Source: an uncultured Draconibacterium sp.
GTDB taxonomy: Bacteria; Bacteroidota; Bacteroidia; Bacteroidales; Prolixibacteraceae
Length of the DNA: 64,000 nt
NCBI RefSeq assembly: GCF_963677565.1
Contig: NZ_OY781981.1
Location: 3,030,001-3,094,000 of the forward strand
Reading direction: 5' to 3'
A program made the position numbers and the translations under genes. Positions 32,957 through 44,000 of this stretch are shown here, one piece after another. Under the pieces are notes generated by a model. That model was not told the DNA's origin. It searched no databases and saw nothing but the letters and a program-made list of their open reading frames with translations. Every line of letters begins with the position of its first letter. Position 1 is the stretch's first letter.

Positions 32957-34846
32957 ATGAAACTTAAAACTTACGTTCTTCTACTGGCTGTCCTGTTGGT
33001 GGTTCAGTTAAATGGTTTTTCACAAGATCCTAATTTCCATATTTACCTCTGCTTCGGGCAGTCGAATATGGAAGGAAATGCACGTATCGAATCACAGGAT
33101 ACAGTTGATGTAAATCCTCGTTTTCAGGTGATGTCAACTATTGATTGTTCAGAATTGAACAGAACAAAAGGAAACTGGTACACGGCAGTTCCGCCTTTAT
33201 GCCGTTGCAAAACAGGTTTAACGCCTGCCGATTATTTTGGTCGAACACTGGTGGAAAATCTGCCAAAACATATTAAAGTTGGTGTAATTAATGTGGCCGT
33301 GGGTGGTTGTAAAATTGCATTGTTCGACAAGGATAGTTGCGAATCGTATGTGGAAACAGCTCCATTTTGGATGAAGGGAATGCTCAAGCCTTACGACAAC
33401 GATCCGTATAGCCGTTTGGTTGAAATGGCAAAGCTGGCTCAAAAAGATGGTGTTATAAAAGGTATTTTATTGCATCAGGGCGAGTCGAATACTGGTGATT
33501 CATTATGGACTGAGAAAGTAAAAGTGGTTTACGATAACCTGGTTGCCGATTTGGGTCTTCAGGCCGACAATGTGCCTTTGCTAGCCGGTGAAGTGGTTGC
33601 CGATGATCAGAATGGACAGTGTGCAAGTATGAATAAAATTATTGCCACGCTGCCCGATGTAATTCCCAATGCGTATGTAATCCCATCGGTTGGATGTCCG
33701 CAACGTGGCGACGGTCTGCACTTTACCGCCGAAGGTTACCGCATGTTGGGGAAACGCTATGGTTTACGAATGCTCTCCTTGCTTGAATACAAAAGTGCTG
33801 CGCCAAAGGTAATCAGAGGCGAGGGGGCTCCAAGGGCAATTGCGGGACAACGGAACTTCGGAGGAACAATGCTTCCCGGGGGACAACGCCCACCAAGACC
33901 TCGTCGTCCGGAACCGGAAATAAAAACCGTTTCGCTGGATGAAATTTCCATGAGCGATCCTTTTATTTTTCCTGATAAAACCACACAAACGTATTATTTA
34001 ACCGGAACAGGTGGCCGCCTTTATAAAAGTAAAGACCTGAAAATGTGGACCGGCCCGTATTCGATAATCGACCTCACCGGAACCTGGATGGATGGCAACT
34101 TTGTTGCTGCTGCCGAGATTCACCAGTTTGGCGATAAATATTACCTGGCCGGAACCTGGAACGATCACGGTAACCCGATTGAACATGTTGCTCGCCGTTA
34201 TACTGTGCCTACCAACCAATCTCAACTATTGGTAGCCGACTCGCCCGAAGGCCCGTACAAACCACTGGTTCAGGAATATGATTTTTGCCTTGGCCCACGC
34301 GATTGGGACATCATTGATGGAACGCTTTACGAAGAGAATGATACCGTGTACATGGTATTTGTACACGAGTGGACACAGCTGATTGACGGGACGATGGACT
34401 ACATGCCGTTATCAAAAGATCTGACGCACCGAACTGCCGAACCTACCACAATGTTCCGGGCCAGTGAAGCACCCTGGTCGAAAGAAATGAACAGCATTGG
34501 TGAAGCTACTTTTGGTATGAAAATGCCGGGCTGGGTAACCGACGGACCTCAATTATTCAAAACACAAACCGGAAAACTGGGAATGCTGTGGTCGAGCTGG
34601 GGCGATAGCCGTTATGCCCAGGGTATTGCTTATTCTGAATCGGGAAGTATAAAAGGACCCTGGGTTCAGGAAGAAGATTCGTTTAAAGGCGATAACTCAG
34701 GCCACGGTATGATCTTTACAACGTTCGATGGCGAGCGGCTTTTTATCATTCACCATGCCGAAGAAAAAGGCCCCCGGAAACCTCAGATTTATAAAATCGA
34801 CGACTCTGGAGATAAACTCATTCTGGGTAAAAGATACAAACTGTAA
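32957..34846 (+). CDS. CE6-like (SASA) acetylesterase fused to a GH43-like domain
   Basis: A 629-residue two-enzyme fusion with a signal peptide (about 1-22). Residues 25-280 are an SGNH/SASA esterase: Ser36 (CFGQSNMEG), LLHQGESN, and Asp252/His255 (GDGLHFTAEGY), matching CE6 acetyl-xylan esterases. A basic, Gly/Pro/Arg-rich linker (284-322) leads to a GH43-like propeller (about 325-629) with Asp334 (MSDPFIF) and Asp454 (DIIDGTLY). Where GH43 normally has Glu in xEGPxL, this protein has Asp529 (VTDGPQLF). The fusion would deacetylate xylan and act on the exposed sugar. Activity of the second domain is uncertain because of the Asp. Confidence 0.85.
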   Translation: MKLKTYVLLLAVLLVVQLNGFSQDPNFHIYLCFGQSNMEGNARIESQDTVDVNPRFQVMSTIDCSELNRTKGNWYTAVPPLCRCKTGLTPADYFGRTLVENLPKHIKVGVINVAVGGCKIALFDKDSCESYVETAPFWMKGMLKPYDNDPYSRLVEMAKLAQKDGVIKGILLHQGESNTGDSLWTEKVKVVYDNLVADLGLQADNVPLLAGEVVADDQNGQCASMNKIIATLPDVIPNAYVIPSVGCPQRGDGLHFTAEGYRMLGKRYGLRMLSLLEYKSAAPKVIRGEGAPRAIAGQRNFGGTMLPGGQRPPRPRRPEPEIKTVSLDEISMSDPFIFPDKTTQTYYLTGTGGRLYKSKDLKMWTGPYSIIDLTGTWMDGNFVAAAEIHQFGDKYYLAGTWNDHGNPIEHVARRYTVPTNQSQLLVADSPEGPYKPLVQEYDFCLGPRDWDIIDGTLYEENDTVYMVFVHEWTQLIDGTMDYMPLSKDLTHRTAEPTTMFRASEAPWSKEMNSIGEATFGMKMPGWVTDGPQLFKTQTGKLGMLWSSWGDSRYAQGIAYSESGSIKGPWVQEEDSFKGDNSGHGMIFTTFDGERLFIIHHAEEKGPRKPQIYKIDDSGDKLILGKRYKL

Positions 34847-34874
34847 TTCAAATCAATAAACCAATAAAATAATC

Positions 34875-36026
34875 ATGAGAAAATTATATATAACATTGGC
34901 TGCAATCTTGCTTTGCAGCGTAGTTTCAGCTCAGTTTGCGGGCATCCAGCGCGGGCAAAAGCCCGAGCCTCTACCCGAAGGTTTTAAACCGGCTTCAACA
35001 AATACTTTTTTGGCACGTTATCCGGCGGTAAACGCCGAAACACGCGAAGCTATTTTTAAAGTGGTGGCACCTACCGCACAAAAAGTGCAGGTAGATTTGG
35101 CCGGGAAAAAATACGATATGACCAAAGATACCAGCGGTGTTTGGACCTGTACGTCGGATCCGCAGGTGGTTGGTTTTCACTACTATGCTATATTGATTGA
35201 CGGTGTGGCTGTGATGGACCGAAACAGCGAAGCTTATTTTGGAAGCAACTGGGAATCATCGGGTATTGAAATTCCCGAAGGCCCCGAAGGCGATTACTAC
35301 CGTTTTAACAAAAATATTCCGCACGGACAGGTTCGTTCCATTCATTACTGGTCGGATATCAATGGTTTGGAGCGCCATATTAACGTGTATGTTCCTGCCG
35401 AATACGAAGCTAATCCGAATAAAAAGTACCCGGTTTTGTATCTTGTTCATGGCTGGGGCGAAGATGAAAATGGCTGGTCGGTACAAGGCCACATGGCCAA
35501 TATTATGGACGGATTGATTGCTGCCGGAAAAGCAGAACCTATGATTGTGGTGATGCCAAGCGGCGATATCAAAACCAATTCCGATGTACGCGAAGCTTCA
35601 GGAAATGTAACGGAGATATTTGCCAAAGATTTGGTGCCATATATCGATAAAACCTTCCGCACTAAAACCGACAGGGAAAACCGAGCCATGGCCGGATTAT
35701 CTCGCGGTGGTTTCCAAACTACAATGACCGTATTCGCCAACATGGATCTGTTTGCGTGGATGGGAACATTCAGCGGATTTTTTGTTCGTGGTGATGCCGT
35801 TGATGCTTTTAACGGTGTGTTTAAAGATGCCGATGCATTTAACTCAAAAATGAACCTTCTTTTCATTAGCACTGGCACCGAAGAACGAAATCCGAAAGAT
35901 CAGGTTATGGAACTTAAAGAACACGGTATAAATAATATCGTATTTCACGAATCTCAGGGAACAGCTCACGAGTGGCTGACCTGGCGACGGGCATTGAATG
36001 AATTTGCACCGCTACTTTTCAAATAA
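34875..36026 (+). CDS. CE1-type esterase with N-terminal E-set domain
   Basis: A 383-residue secreted esterase (signal ends VVSAQ, about 20). An N-terminal CBM48/E-set-like domain (about 45-135; REAIFKVVAPTAQKVQVDL, GFHYYAILIDG) precedes the CE1 alpha/beta hydrolase: KYPVLYLVHGWGEDENGW, nucleophile Ser276 in GLSRGG (Arg instead of the usual Met) and His365 (GTAHEWLTWRRAL). Where an acid Asp is expected after LLFIST, the sequence is GTEERN. Likely a feruloyl or acetyl-xylan esterase. It sits 28 bp after the CE6-GH43 fusion and 24 bp before a GH3 gene. Confidence 0.88.
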   Translation: MRKLYITLAAILLCSVVSAQFAGIQRGQKPEPLPEGFKPASTNTFLARYPAVNAETREAIFKVVAPTAQKVQVDLAGKKYDMTKDTSGVWTCTSDPQVVGFHYYAILIDGVAVMDRNSEAYFGSNWESSGIEIPEGPEGDYYRFNKNIPHGQVRSIHYWSDINGLERHINVYVPAEYEANPNKKYPVLYLVHGWGEDENGWSVQGHMANIMDGLIAAGKAEPMIVVMPSGDIKTNSDVREASGNVTEIFAKDLVPYIDKTFRTKTDRENRAMAGLSRGGFQTTMTVFANMDLFAWMGTFSGFFVRGDAVDAFNGVFKDADAFNSKMNLLFISTGTEERNPKDQVMELKEHGINNIVFHESQGTAHEWLTWRRALNEFAPLLFK

Positions 36027-36050
36027 TTGAAACATTCAATACTCAGGAAA

Positions 36051-39000
36051 ATGTTTGATAAGAGCAACAAATTCATAAAACGAAGTCTGTTTGTTTTTGT
36101 AGGTGTTTTAGCCATTGGACTATTTATGGCCTTAAAACCTGCTGAAAATCAGACGCCGGTTTCTAAAATGCCAATCTACCTGAATACGGCATATTCGTTT
36201 GAGGAACGTGCCGCCGACCTGGTTTCGAGGCTAACACTGGAAGAAAAACAAAGCCTGCTTGGAAACAATATGGCACCTATACCAAGATTGGGCGTAAAAG
36301 CCTATAATACCTGGAGTGAGGCATTACACGGTGTATTGGGATTTGCCGATCCCGGTGCCGGGATTCAGGGACCAACATCTTTTCCCAATAGCGTGGCACT
36401 GGGCTCTGCCTGGGATCCTGAACTGATTCAGCGCGAGGCTGAAGCCATTTCCGACGAAGCACGTGCCATTAATGCCACCGGAACAAAAGGCCTTACCTAT
36501 TGGTCGCCGGTGGTTGAACCGATTCGCGATCCGCGGTGGGGAAGAACAGGTGAATCGTATGGCGAAGATCCGTTTTTGGTGTCACAAATTTCAGCGGGTT
36601 TTGTTCGAGGTTTGATGGGGGATGACCCGAATTACCTGAAAACCGTGCCAAGTGCAAAACATTACCTGGCCAACAACAGCGAATTCGACCGACACGTAAG
36701 CAGTTCGAACATGGACAGCCGCGATATGCGTGAGTTTTACCTGGCTCCGTACAAAAAACTAATCGAAGAGGATGATTTGCCTTCCATTATGTCGTCGTAC
36801 AATGCGGTAAACGGAGTGCCAACTTCGGCCAGCCCGTATTTCCTGGATACGATTGCCCGCAGAACTTACGGAATGAAGGGATACATAACCGGCGACTGTG
36901 CTGCCATTGAAGACATTTATACCGGACACTATTTTGTTGAAACCGGAGAAGAGGCAACTGCAGAGGGTTTAAAAGCCGGCGTTGATTCCGATTGTGGGAA
37001 TGTGTACCAGCGCAGTACAATCGATGCCTATAATCAGGGACTGATTTCGATGGCTGATATCGATCGTGCATTGCTAAACATTTTTACCATTAGGATGAGA
37101 ACCGGGGAGTTTGATCCGTCGGCACAGGTTCCGTATGCACTGTTCCCGCCAACAACCGTTAACTCGGAGGCGCACCGACAGCTGGCAAAAGAAATTGCCA
37201 CAAAAACTCCGGTGTTGATGAAGAACGATGTGCTGGCAGCAACCAATAGGCAGGCACTTCCATTATTCCCAAAAGAGTTAAGTAAAATTGCTCTGATCGG
37301 GCCACAGGCCGACGAAGTGGAACTTGGCCCGTATTCCGGACGACCGGAAGCCGATAATATGATCACTCCACTAAAGGGAATTGAAAAATACCTGGAAGAA
37401 AAAGGCTATGATACAGAAGTAGTGCATAGTTCAGGAGGAAATACCTTAAGTAAAAGTAACCTGTTGTATGTGGCAAATTTTGAGCTTTATAAAAGCAACG
37501 GCTCAGTAAGTAAACATGATGCTACAAAATATTCTGCAGCCTCAGAAGGAATAACCGTGGGCTCAGGAATGGGCGAAACCGTGCAGGTAAGAACAATTGA
37601 CGATGGCTCGTGGACAGCCTACGAAAATATCGATTTGGCGGATGTCGACAGCATGGGAATTGTGGTGAATATTCCTACTGAAGGTGGAATTATTGAAGTG
37701 CGGGTAGGTTCGCCCGATGGAAACCTGGTGGCAACATTAGAAGCCACCGTAGCCTCAGGAAAACGCGCCGGTGGTGTTTATGGCGGTGGAAGCCTGATGA
37801 AAATAAAGGTGAATAAACTGGGAGTAACCGAAGCGCAAACTTTGTATTTCTGTTACTCGGCACCTAACGATGCGCCAATTGATGAAGCAACCATTGAAAC
37901 GGCTAAAAATGCCGATGTGGCTGTGGTATTTGTGGGCACCGATGAAAAAACAGCTACCGAAGAGGCCGATCGTTTAACCTTGTTGCTTCCGGGTAACCAG
38001 GTTGATCTGATTAAAGCCGTGGCAGCGGTAAATTCGTACACCATTGTTGTTATGCAAACGCTGGGATGTGTGGAAGTGGAGGAATTTAAACACCTGCAAA
38101 ACATTCCCGGAATTATTTGGGTAGGCTACAACGGGCAGGCGCAGGGCGATGCCATTGCCAGCATTTTGTTCGGCGATGCCAATCCAGGAGGAAAACTCAA
38201 TGCGACCTGGTACAAATCGTTGAACGATCTTCCGCCAATAACCGATTATACACTTCGCGGCGGAGCCAATAAAAATGGCCGGACGTTGTGGTATTTTGAT
38301 AAAGATGTTTCTTACGAATTCGGATACGGCTTGTCGTATACCACGTTTGAATACAGTAATTTCAGGATCAGCAAAGGCCAAATCACACCAAACGATAAAA
38401 TTACCATCAGCGTTGATGTGAAAAATACCGGGATTTACGATGGCGACGAAGTGGTGCAGGTTTACATGACAACTCCTGAAAGTCCCGCAGAACTGGAGCG
38501 CCCGATTAAACGACTGAAAGGGTTTCAGCGTGTTACCATTCCGGTGGGGCAGACCAAAACTGTTGACATCGACATCAACTGCGCCGACCTTTGGTTTTGG
38601 GATATGGAAGCGGATAAAATTTCCTACGATCAGGGAAAATATGTATTCGAAATCGGAACATCCTCAAAAGATATTAAGGGAACAGTTAGTGCCACTATGA
38701 GTGGAAAAGCTACTCCTGAAATAAAAACAGTTGTTACCGATTGTGGCACGGTGGTACTCCGAAAAGGAGAGACTGCACAAACCGGTGTTACCGCAGCTTT
38801 GACCGACGACAGTTTCTACAACATTTCGAAGGCAAAAGTGGTGTTCAGTTCCAATAATCCGCTTGTTGCTGAAGTGGATAAAAACGGAAAAGTTATGGCA
38901 ACAGGAACCGGCGTTGCTACTATTTTTGCCCATGTAACGGTTGACGGAAAAACAAAATCCGACGACTTTGCGGTAAAAGTAATGCCCGATCTGAAAGCGG

Positions 39001-39920
39001 CATCAATTAAAGTAAACAACAAAGCGGTGAAAGGATTCAGCCCGGAAATGACTCAATACAGTTACCTGATGAAAAGCAGTTCGGACAAGGCACCTGTGGT
39101 TGAGGTCTCGGCAAACGATGCAAATGTTGAAGTGGCAGTTGAACAGGCTGATGGCGTGCCGGGAACAGCATCCATTGCACTGATCGATCACATCACTTTT
39201 GATAGAAATGAATATGCTGTGAATTTTGGTCTTGCATCAGAAAGCGACGAATTTAAAGCAGCAGAATTGGGTAAGCAGTGGAATATTGTTCGCGGGAATG
39301 AGGAAAACCTGAGCTTAACAAAACAAGCAGGTTCGCTGGTTATTACCAGTGCCAAAGGAGGTATTGCGGGCGAAAGTAACGATGCAGAGAATATGATTTT
39401 GCAGAGTGCGAACACCGACTGGACCATCGAAACGAAAATTGTTTGCTCGCGAAAACCAACAGGATTTTCTGAAAATGCAGGTTTGCTTGCCTATCAGGAC
39501 GACGACAATTTTGTGAAACTGGTGTATAAGGCAAGTTTTGGCAGAAGAGGATTTGGCCGCGGGGCAGGAGAGCAACCCGGTGCTGTTGAACTCTCGGTTG
39601 AATACGGCGGCGATGAGAAATCCGCAGTGAATATCAGCATGGATGGAATCATAAAAGACAACAACACGCTGCTACTGAAACTGGCAAAAAAAGGAGATAC
39701 TTACACCGCTTTCTGCTCAGCTGACGGAAAAAAATATGAAGAAGTTGGAACTGCCAGTGTTGTACTGAAAAATATTCAGGCCGGAATGCTGGTATGCGAC
39801 GGTGTATTGCCTGCCCGCATGGCGCAATTCAGCAGGTTTATGCAGCAAGACAATCAGCCAAAATCACCGTTTGATGTGGCATTTGATTATTTCAGAATAG
39901 AAAACAGCGGATTAAAATAA
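36051..39920 (+). CDS. Very large multidomain GH3 enzyme, paralogue A
   Basis: About 1289 residues; usual GH3 enzymes have 750-870. An in-frame TTG directly after the previous stop (36027) is possible, but ATG 36051 gives a clearer signal/anchor (KRSLFVFVGVLAIGLFM). Order: GH3 barrel (PIRDPRWGRTGESYGEDP, nucleophile Asp282 in YITGDCAAI), C-terminal GH3 domain with a CBM6-like beta-sandwich insert (about 485-600; ATKYSAASEGITVG, DVDSMGIVVNIPTEGG), fibronectin III (about 775-850), Big2 (about 880-960), a cadherin-like module (IKVNNKAVKGFSPEMTQYSYLM) and a terminal concanavalin-like domain (about 1070-1289; NAGLLAYQDDDNFVKLVY). Likely a beta-xylosidase. Its paralogue starts at 41031. Confidence 0.88.
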   Translation: MFDKSNKFIKRSLFVFVGVLAIGLFMALKPAENQTPVSKMPIYLNTAYSFEERAADLVSRLTLEEKQSLLGNNMAPIPRLGVKAYNTWSEALHGVLGFADPGAGIQGPTSFPNSVALGSAWDPELIQREAEAISDEARAINATGTKGLTYWSPVVEPIRDPRWGRTGESYGEDPFLVSQISAGFVRGLMGDDPNYLKTVPSAKHYLANNSEFDRHVSSSNMDSRDMREFYLAPYKKLIEEDDLPSIMSSYNAVNGVPTSASPYFLDTIARRTYGMKGYITGDCAAIEDIYTGHYFVETGEEATAEGLKAGVDSDCGNVYQRSTIDAYNQGLISMADIDRALLNIFTIRMRTGEFDPSAQVPYALFPPTTVNSEAHRQLAKEIATKTPVLMKNDVLAATNRQALPLFPKELSKIALIGPQADEVELGPYSGRPEADNMITPLKGIEKYLEEKGYDTEVVHSSGGNTLSKSNLLYVANFELYKSNGSVSKHDATKYSAASEGITVGSGMGETVQVRTIDDGSWTAYENIDLADVDSMGIVVNIPTEGGIIEVRVGSPDGNLVATLEATVASGKRAGGVYGGGSLMKIKVNKLGVTEAQTLYFCYSAPNDAPIDEATIETAKNADVAVVFVGTDEKTATEEADRLTLLLPGNQVDLIKAVAAVNSYTIVVMQTLGCVEVEEFKHLQNIPGIIWVGYNGQAQGDAIASILFGDANPGGKLNATWYKSLNDLPPITDYTLRGGANKNGRTLWYFDKDVSYEFGYGLSYTTFEYSNFRISKGQITPNDKITISVDVKNTGIYDGDEVVQVYMTTPESPAELERPIKRLKGFQRVTIPVGQTKTVDIDINCADLWFWDMEADKISYDQGKYVFEIGTSSKDIKGTVSATMSGKATPEIKTVVTDCGTVVLRKGETAQTGVTAALTDDSFYNISKAKVVFSSNNPLVAEVDKNGKVMATGTGVATIFAHVTVDGKTKSDDFAVKVMPDLKAASIKVNNKAVKGFSPEMTQYSYLMKSSSDKAPVVEVSANDANVEVAVEQADGVPGTASIALIDHITFDRNEYAVNFGLASESDEFKAAELGKQWNIVRGNEENLSLTKQAGSLVITSAKGGIAGESNDAENMILQSANTDWTIETKIVCSRKPTGFSENAGLLAYQDDDNFVKLVYKASFGRRGFGRGAGEQPGAVELSVEYGGDEKSAVNISMDGIIKDNNTLLLKLAKKGDTYTAFCSADGKKYEEVGTASVVLKNIQAGMLVCDGVLPARMAQFSRFMQQDNQPKSPFDVAFDYFRIENSGLK

Positions 39921-39936
39921 ATACTTTTTACATATT

Positions 39937-40908
39937 ATGAGACGAAGAAACCTGATATCAAAACGATTACAAGCGCTGATAATCGTGCTTGCCTGTTTTG
40001 GTTTTGGGTTTTCTTTTTCTTCTGATTTTAATGTAAAAAAAGAAACGGACAACATCTCGGTTACAGCCTTTGGCGATGGATTTATAGCTGTTTCCGAAAA
40101 TGGCTGTATTAACTGGATTGCAGGTGATGGCAAGATCGTTCAGTCGAAATCCATTCCGGATGTAAACTTTAGCACGATTGCTGCCAACAAGAAATACTTT
40201 ATTTCAGCTGGCAACAATGGCGCAATTTATTATGCCAAAGAGGATTGCGATTTTAAACCAATCCATTCGGGAACAGTCAAAAACGTTAATTGCCTGACTT
40301 TATTCAAAAACAAAGTTTTGGCAGGCTATAATTCAGGAGAATTGCGAATCGGGTCTTTAGATCAAAAACTGGAATTTGCCAACGTGGAACTAACAGGAAA
40401 CATTCTATCCTTATCATCAAATGAAGCTTATTGTTACGGACTTACCGACAAGAGCGAAATTTTTTATACCAGCAATGGAACAGAATGGAACGTAATTGAT
40501 TTTAATGGAATGTACAGCGGGTATTACCAATCGTGTACGTTCAGTAAAATATTAGCTACACAAAATCAAATTGCAGTGGTGGGTGAAAATACCGATGGGG
40601 AACCTGTTTTGTATTTTTCATCAAAAGGAAGCGTTTGGACCGAACGTCCATTGGTGTACACCGATGAGGAAGGTTTTAAAGCCAAATTAAATGAAATGCC
40701 CCGTGATATTTTTTATGATGCAATGCACGATCAGTACCTCTTATTGCTGGCACAGGGCAAACTAATGACCATCCCGGCCTGCTCACATTGCCATCAGTTA
40801 TACAAAATTACCGAGGCTGAAATCCAGGCGATTTCAGGAAATGATAAAAATATCATTCTTGTAGGCGAGAATGATTACATAAAACTAATAAGTACTGGGT
40901 TCCTCTGA
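39937..40908 (+). CDS. Uncharacterised propeller-like exported protein with a C-terminal CxxCH
   Basis: A 323-residue protein. The N-terminus RRRNLISKRLQALIIVLACFGFGF is a signal sequence with a possible lipobox (VLAC, Cys20). Repeated short beta motifs suggest a BNR/YCF48-like propeller: SVTAFGDGFIAVSENGCINWI, STIAANKKYFISAGNNGAIYYA, CLTLFKNKVLAGYNSGELRI, IFYTSNGTEWNVI, VLYFSSKGSVWTERPLV. Near the end is CSHCH (282-286), a c-type heme-like CxxCH. I do not recognise a family. It is 16 bp after GH3 paralogue A and lies between the two giant GH3 genes. A role in redox or substrate sensing is speculation. Confidence 0.6.
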   Translation: MRRRNLISKRLQALIIVLACFGFGFSFSSDFNVKKETDNISVTAFGDGFIAVSENGCINWIAGDGKIVQSKSIPDVNFSTIAANKKYFISAGNNGAIYYAKEDCDFKPIHSGTVKNVNCLTLFKNKVLAGYNSGELRIGSLDQKLEFANVELTGNILSLSSNEAYCYGLTDKSEIFYTSNGTEWNVIDFNGMYSGYYQSCTFSKILATQNQIAVVGENTDGEPVLYFSSKGSVWTERPLVYTDEEGFKAKLNEMPRDIFYDAMHDQYLLLLAQGKLMTIPACSHCHQLYKITEAEIQAISGNDKNIILVGENDYIKLISTGFL

Positions 40909-41030
40909 GTTAGGGACGATGAAAACTAAACGTAAACGATAAATAATTGCCGGATAAATTCCGTCGAAATAATAACTAAACATATACACAAATCGAAATA
41001 CCTTTTAAATAAACAATACTCCACTAGATT

Positions 41031-44000
41031 ATGAATTTTAGACGATCAACATCCCTCATTTTAATACCGTTCGCGCTGTTCGCGCTGGCTTTTATTCCTC
41101 AAAGCCAAATGGCAAAGAAACCGATCTACCTTAACACGGCTTACTCGTTTAAAGAGCGGGCCATCGACCTTGTTTCGCGGATGACTCCCGAAGAAAAGCA
41201 AAGTCAGTTGGGAAATACCATGCCGCCAATTCCGCGGCTCGGCGTAAACCATTACGACGTGTGGGGCGAGGCACTTCACGGAATAATGGGCCGAAACAAC
41301 AACAGCGGAATGACAGCCACTTCGTTTCCAAACAGTGTAGCCGTAGGTTCCACCTGGGACCCGGAGCTGATTAAACGCGAAACAAAAGTAATATCCGACG
41401 AGGCGCGTGGTTTTAACCACGACCTGATTTTTACGCTTACCTACTGGTCGCCGGTAATTGAGCCGGCCCGCGACCCGCGTTGGGGACGTACTGCCGAAAC
41501 CTTTGGCGAAGATCCGTTTTTGGTTTCTGAAATCGGGAAAGGATTTATTCAGGGTCTGATGGGCGATGATCCCAAATACCTGAAAACGGTTCCCTGCGGA
41601 AAACACTATTTTGCCAACAATACCGAGTTTAACCGACACTCGGGCAGCTCAGACATGGACGACCGCGACATGCGCGAGTTTTACCTGCTTCCTTACCGCA
41701 CGCTAATACGGGATTACAATTTACCTTCGATAATGACCGCTTATGGCGCTGTTAACGGCGTTCCGATGTCGGCCAGTAAATATTTGGTGGATACAGTTGC
41801 GCGAAAAACCTACGGAATGGACGGATACGTTACCGGCGACTGCGGTGCAATTGACGACATAGTACGCGGACATCATTTTACGGAAAGTTATGAGGAAGCA
41901 GCGGCGCTGGGTCTAAAAGCCGGTGTTGACACCGACTGTGGCGGCGTGTATCAGGCTCATGCCCTGGGTGCTTTGGAAAAAGGAATGATGACGCAGGCCG
42001 ATATCGATAAAGCGCTGATTAATATTTTTACCACAAGGATGCGTTTGGGCGAGTTCGACCCCGCGGAAATTGTACCGTATGCAGGTATAAAGCCGGATAT
42101 TGTGAATGATCCGGCGCACAACGATCTGGCCATTGAAGTGGCAACAAAAACACCGGTTCTGCTAAAAAATGAGGTGACAGTTGAACCTGCCGAAAAGGCA
42201 TTGCCGCTGAATACCAAACACATCAAAAAAATTGCGGTGCTGGGGCCACAGGCCGATAAAGTGGAACTGGGCGATTACTCAGGGCCAATTGAACCTCATT
42301 TAAGTATTTCGCCGCTTTTGGGGATTCAGAATTATATAAAAGAACACAACCTCGACATCGAAGTGGTTTCTGCATCAACAGGAAACACGGATCGAAATAC
42401 CGATTTTCTGACGATGAACCGTTTCTCCACCGTGCGTAACGGGGAAGTGGTGGCGGAATTTGATGCTACAAAATACGATGCTTCGGCACCCGGATTAATT
42501 GTGGCAGCCCGTTTTGGCCGCACCTCCATACGTGGCGTAAAAGATGGCGACTGGACAGCCTACGACAATGTGGATATTACCGATGTTGATTCCATCCGTT
42601 TTAACGTGGCGGCCTCGGGCAACGGTGGTTTGCTCGAAGTGCGTGTAAGTTCTGCTACCGGAAATATTCTGGCAACGCAAAAAATTGAAGCCGTTCAGCA
42701 AAGCGGAGGTTTTCCCGGATTTGCCCGTCCACAAAATGTGTCGGTAAAAATAAATACGCTGGGAATTACCGGGCCGCAAACACTTGTGCTGGTTTACCGC
42801 GAAGCCGAAAGTCCGGCTACCGATGCTGCAACTCTTGAAATGGCTGCTACTGCCGATGTTGTGCTGGTTTTTGTGGGAACCGATCAAAGTACCGGCCGCG
42901 AAGAATCCGACCGTTTTGCCATTACCTTACCCGGAAACCAGAACCAACTGATTGAGGCTGTTGCTGCCGAAAATCCAAACACCATTGTGGTGATGCAAAC
43001 CATGGGAATGGTGGAAGTGGAGCAGTTTAAAAACAACCCGAATATTCCCGGAATTATCTGGACCGGCTACAACGGACAGGCACAGGGAACTGCCATGGCA
43101 CGCATTTTATTTGGCGACGTAAATCCCGGCGGAAAACTCAATGTTACCTGGCATAAATCGCTAAACGATCTGCCCGGTTTTAACGACTACACCTTGCGTG
43201 GCGATGGCTCAAACGGAAGAACGTACTGGTATTTCGATAAACCGGTTTCGTATGAATTTGGCTATGGCTTATCGTACACCACTTTCGAATACAGCAATTT
43301 CGCCATCAGTAAAAATAAAATCACACCGCACGACAAAGTTACCCTTAGCGTTGATGTGAAAAATACAGGCGCAGTTGACGGCGACGAGGTGGTTCAGGTA
43401 TATGTAAAAACACCCGACAGTCGGGCAGAACTGGAGCGCCCGATAAAACGTCTGAAAGGATTTAAGCGCGTTACTATTCCTGCAGGGCAGACAAAACGTG
43501 TTTCTATTGATATTGATTGCGACGACCTTTGGTTTTGGGATGCCGAAGCCGGTAAAATTACCTTTGATCAGGGACGTTATATTTTCGAAATAGGAGCATC
43601 GTCAAAAGACATAAAAGCCGAACTGGAGGCTGTTATGAGCGGAGAATACAAACCGGTATTAACAACTGTTGTTGCCGAAAGCGACAAGATGATACTTCGC
43701 CCGGGAAATACAGCTCAAACAAGTGTAACTGCTGCAATGTCGGACGATAATTTCTTCGATATTTCGAAAGCTGAAATTGAATACAAAAGCAACAACCCGG
43801 CGGTGGTAAGCGTGGATGAAAATGGTATAGTAACCGCTACCGGAGTTGGTGTAGCATCGGTATTTGCTTATGTAACCATCGACGGTGTAACCGAATCAAA
43901 CAGCTATCCTGTAAAAGTTATGCCCGACCTCAATCCAAAATCAATTTTGGTAAACGGTAAACCCATCAAAGGTTTCAACAAAGACGTAAAAGCATACAGT

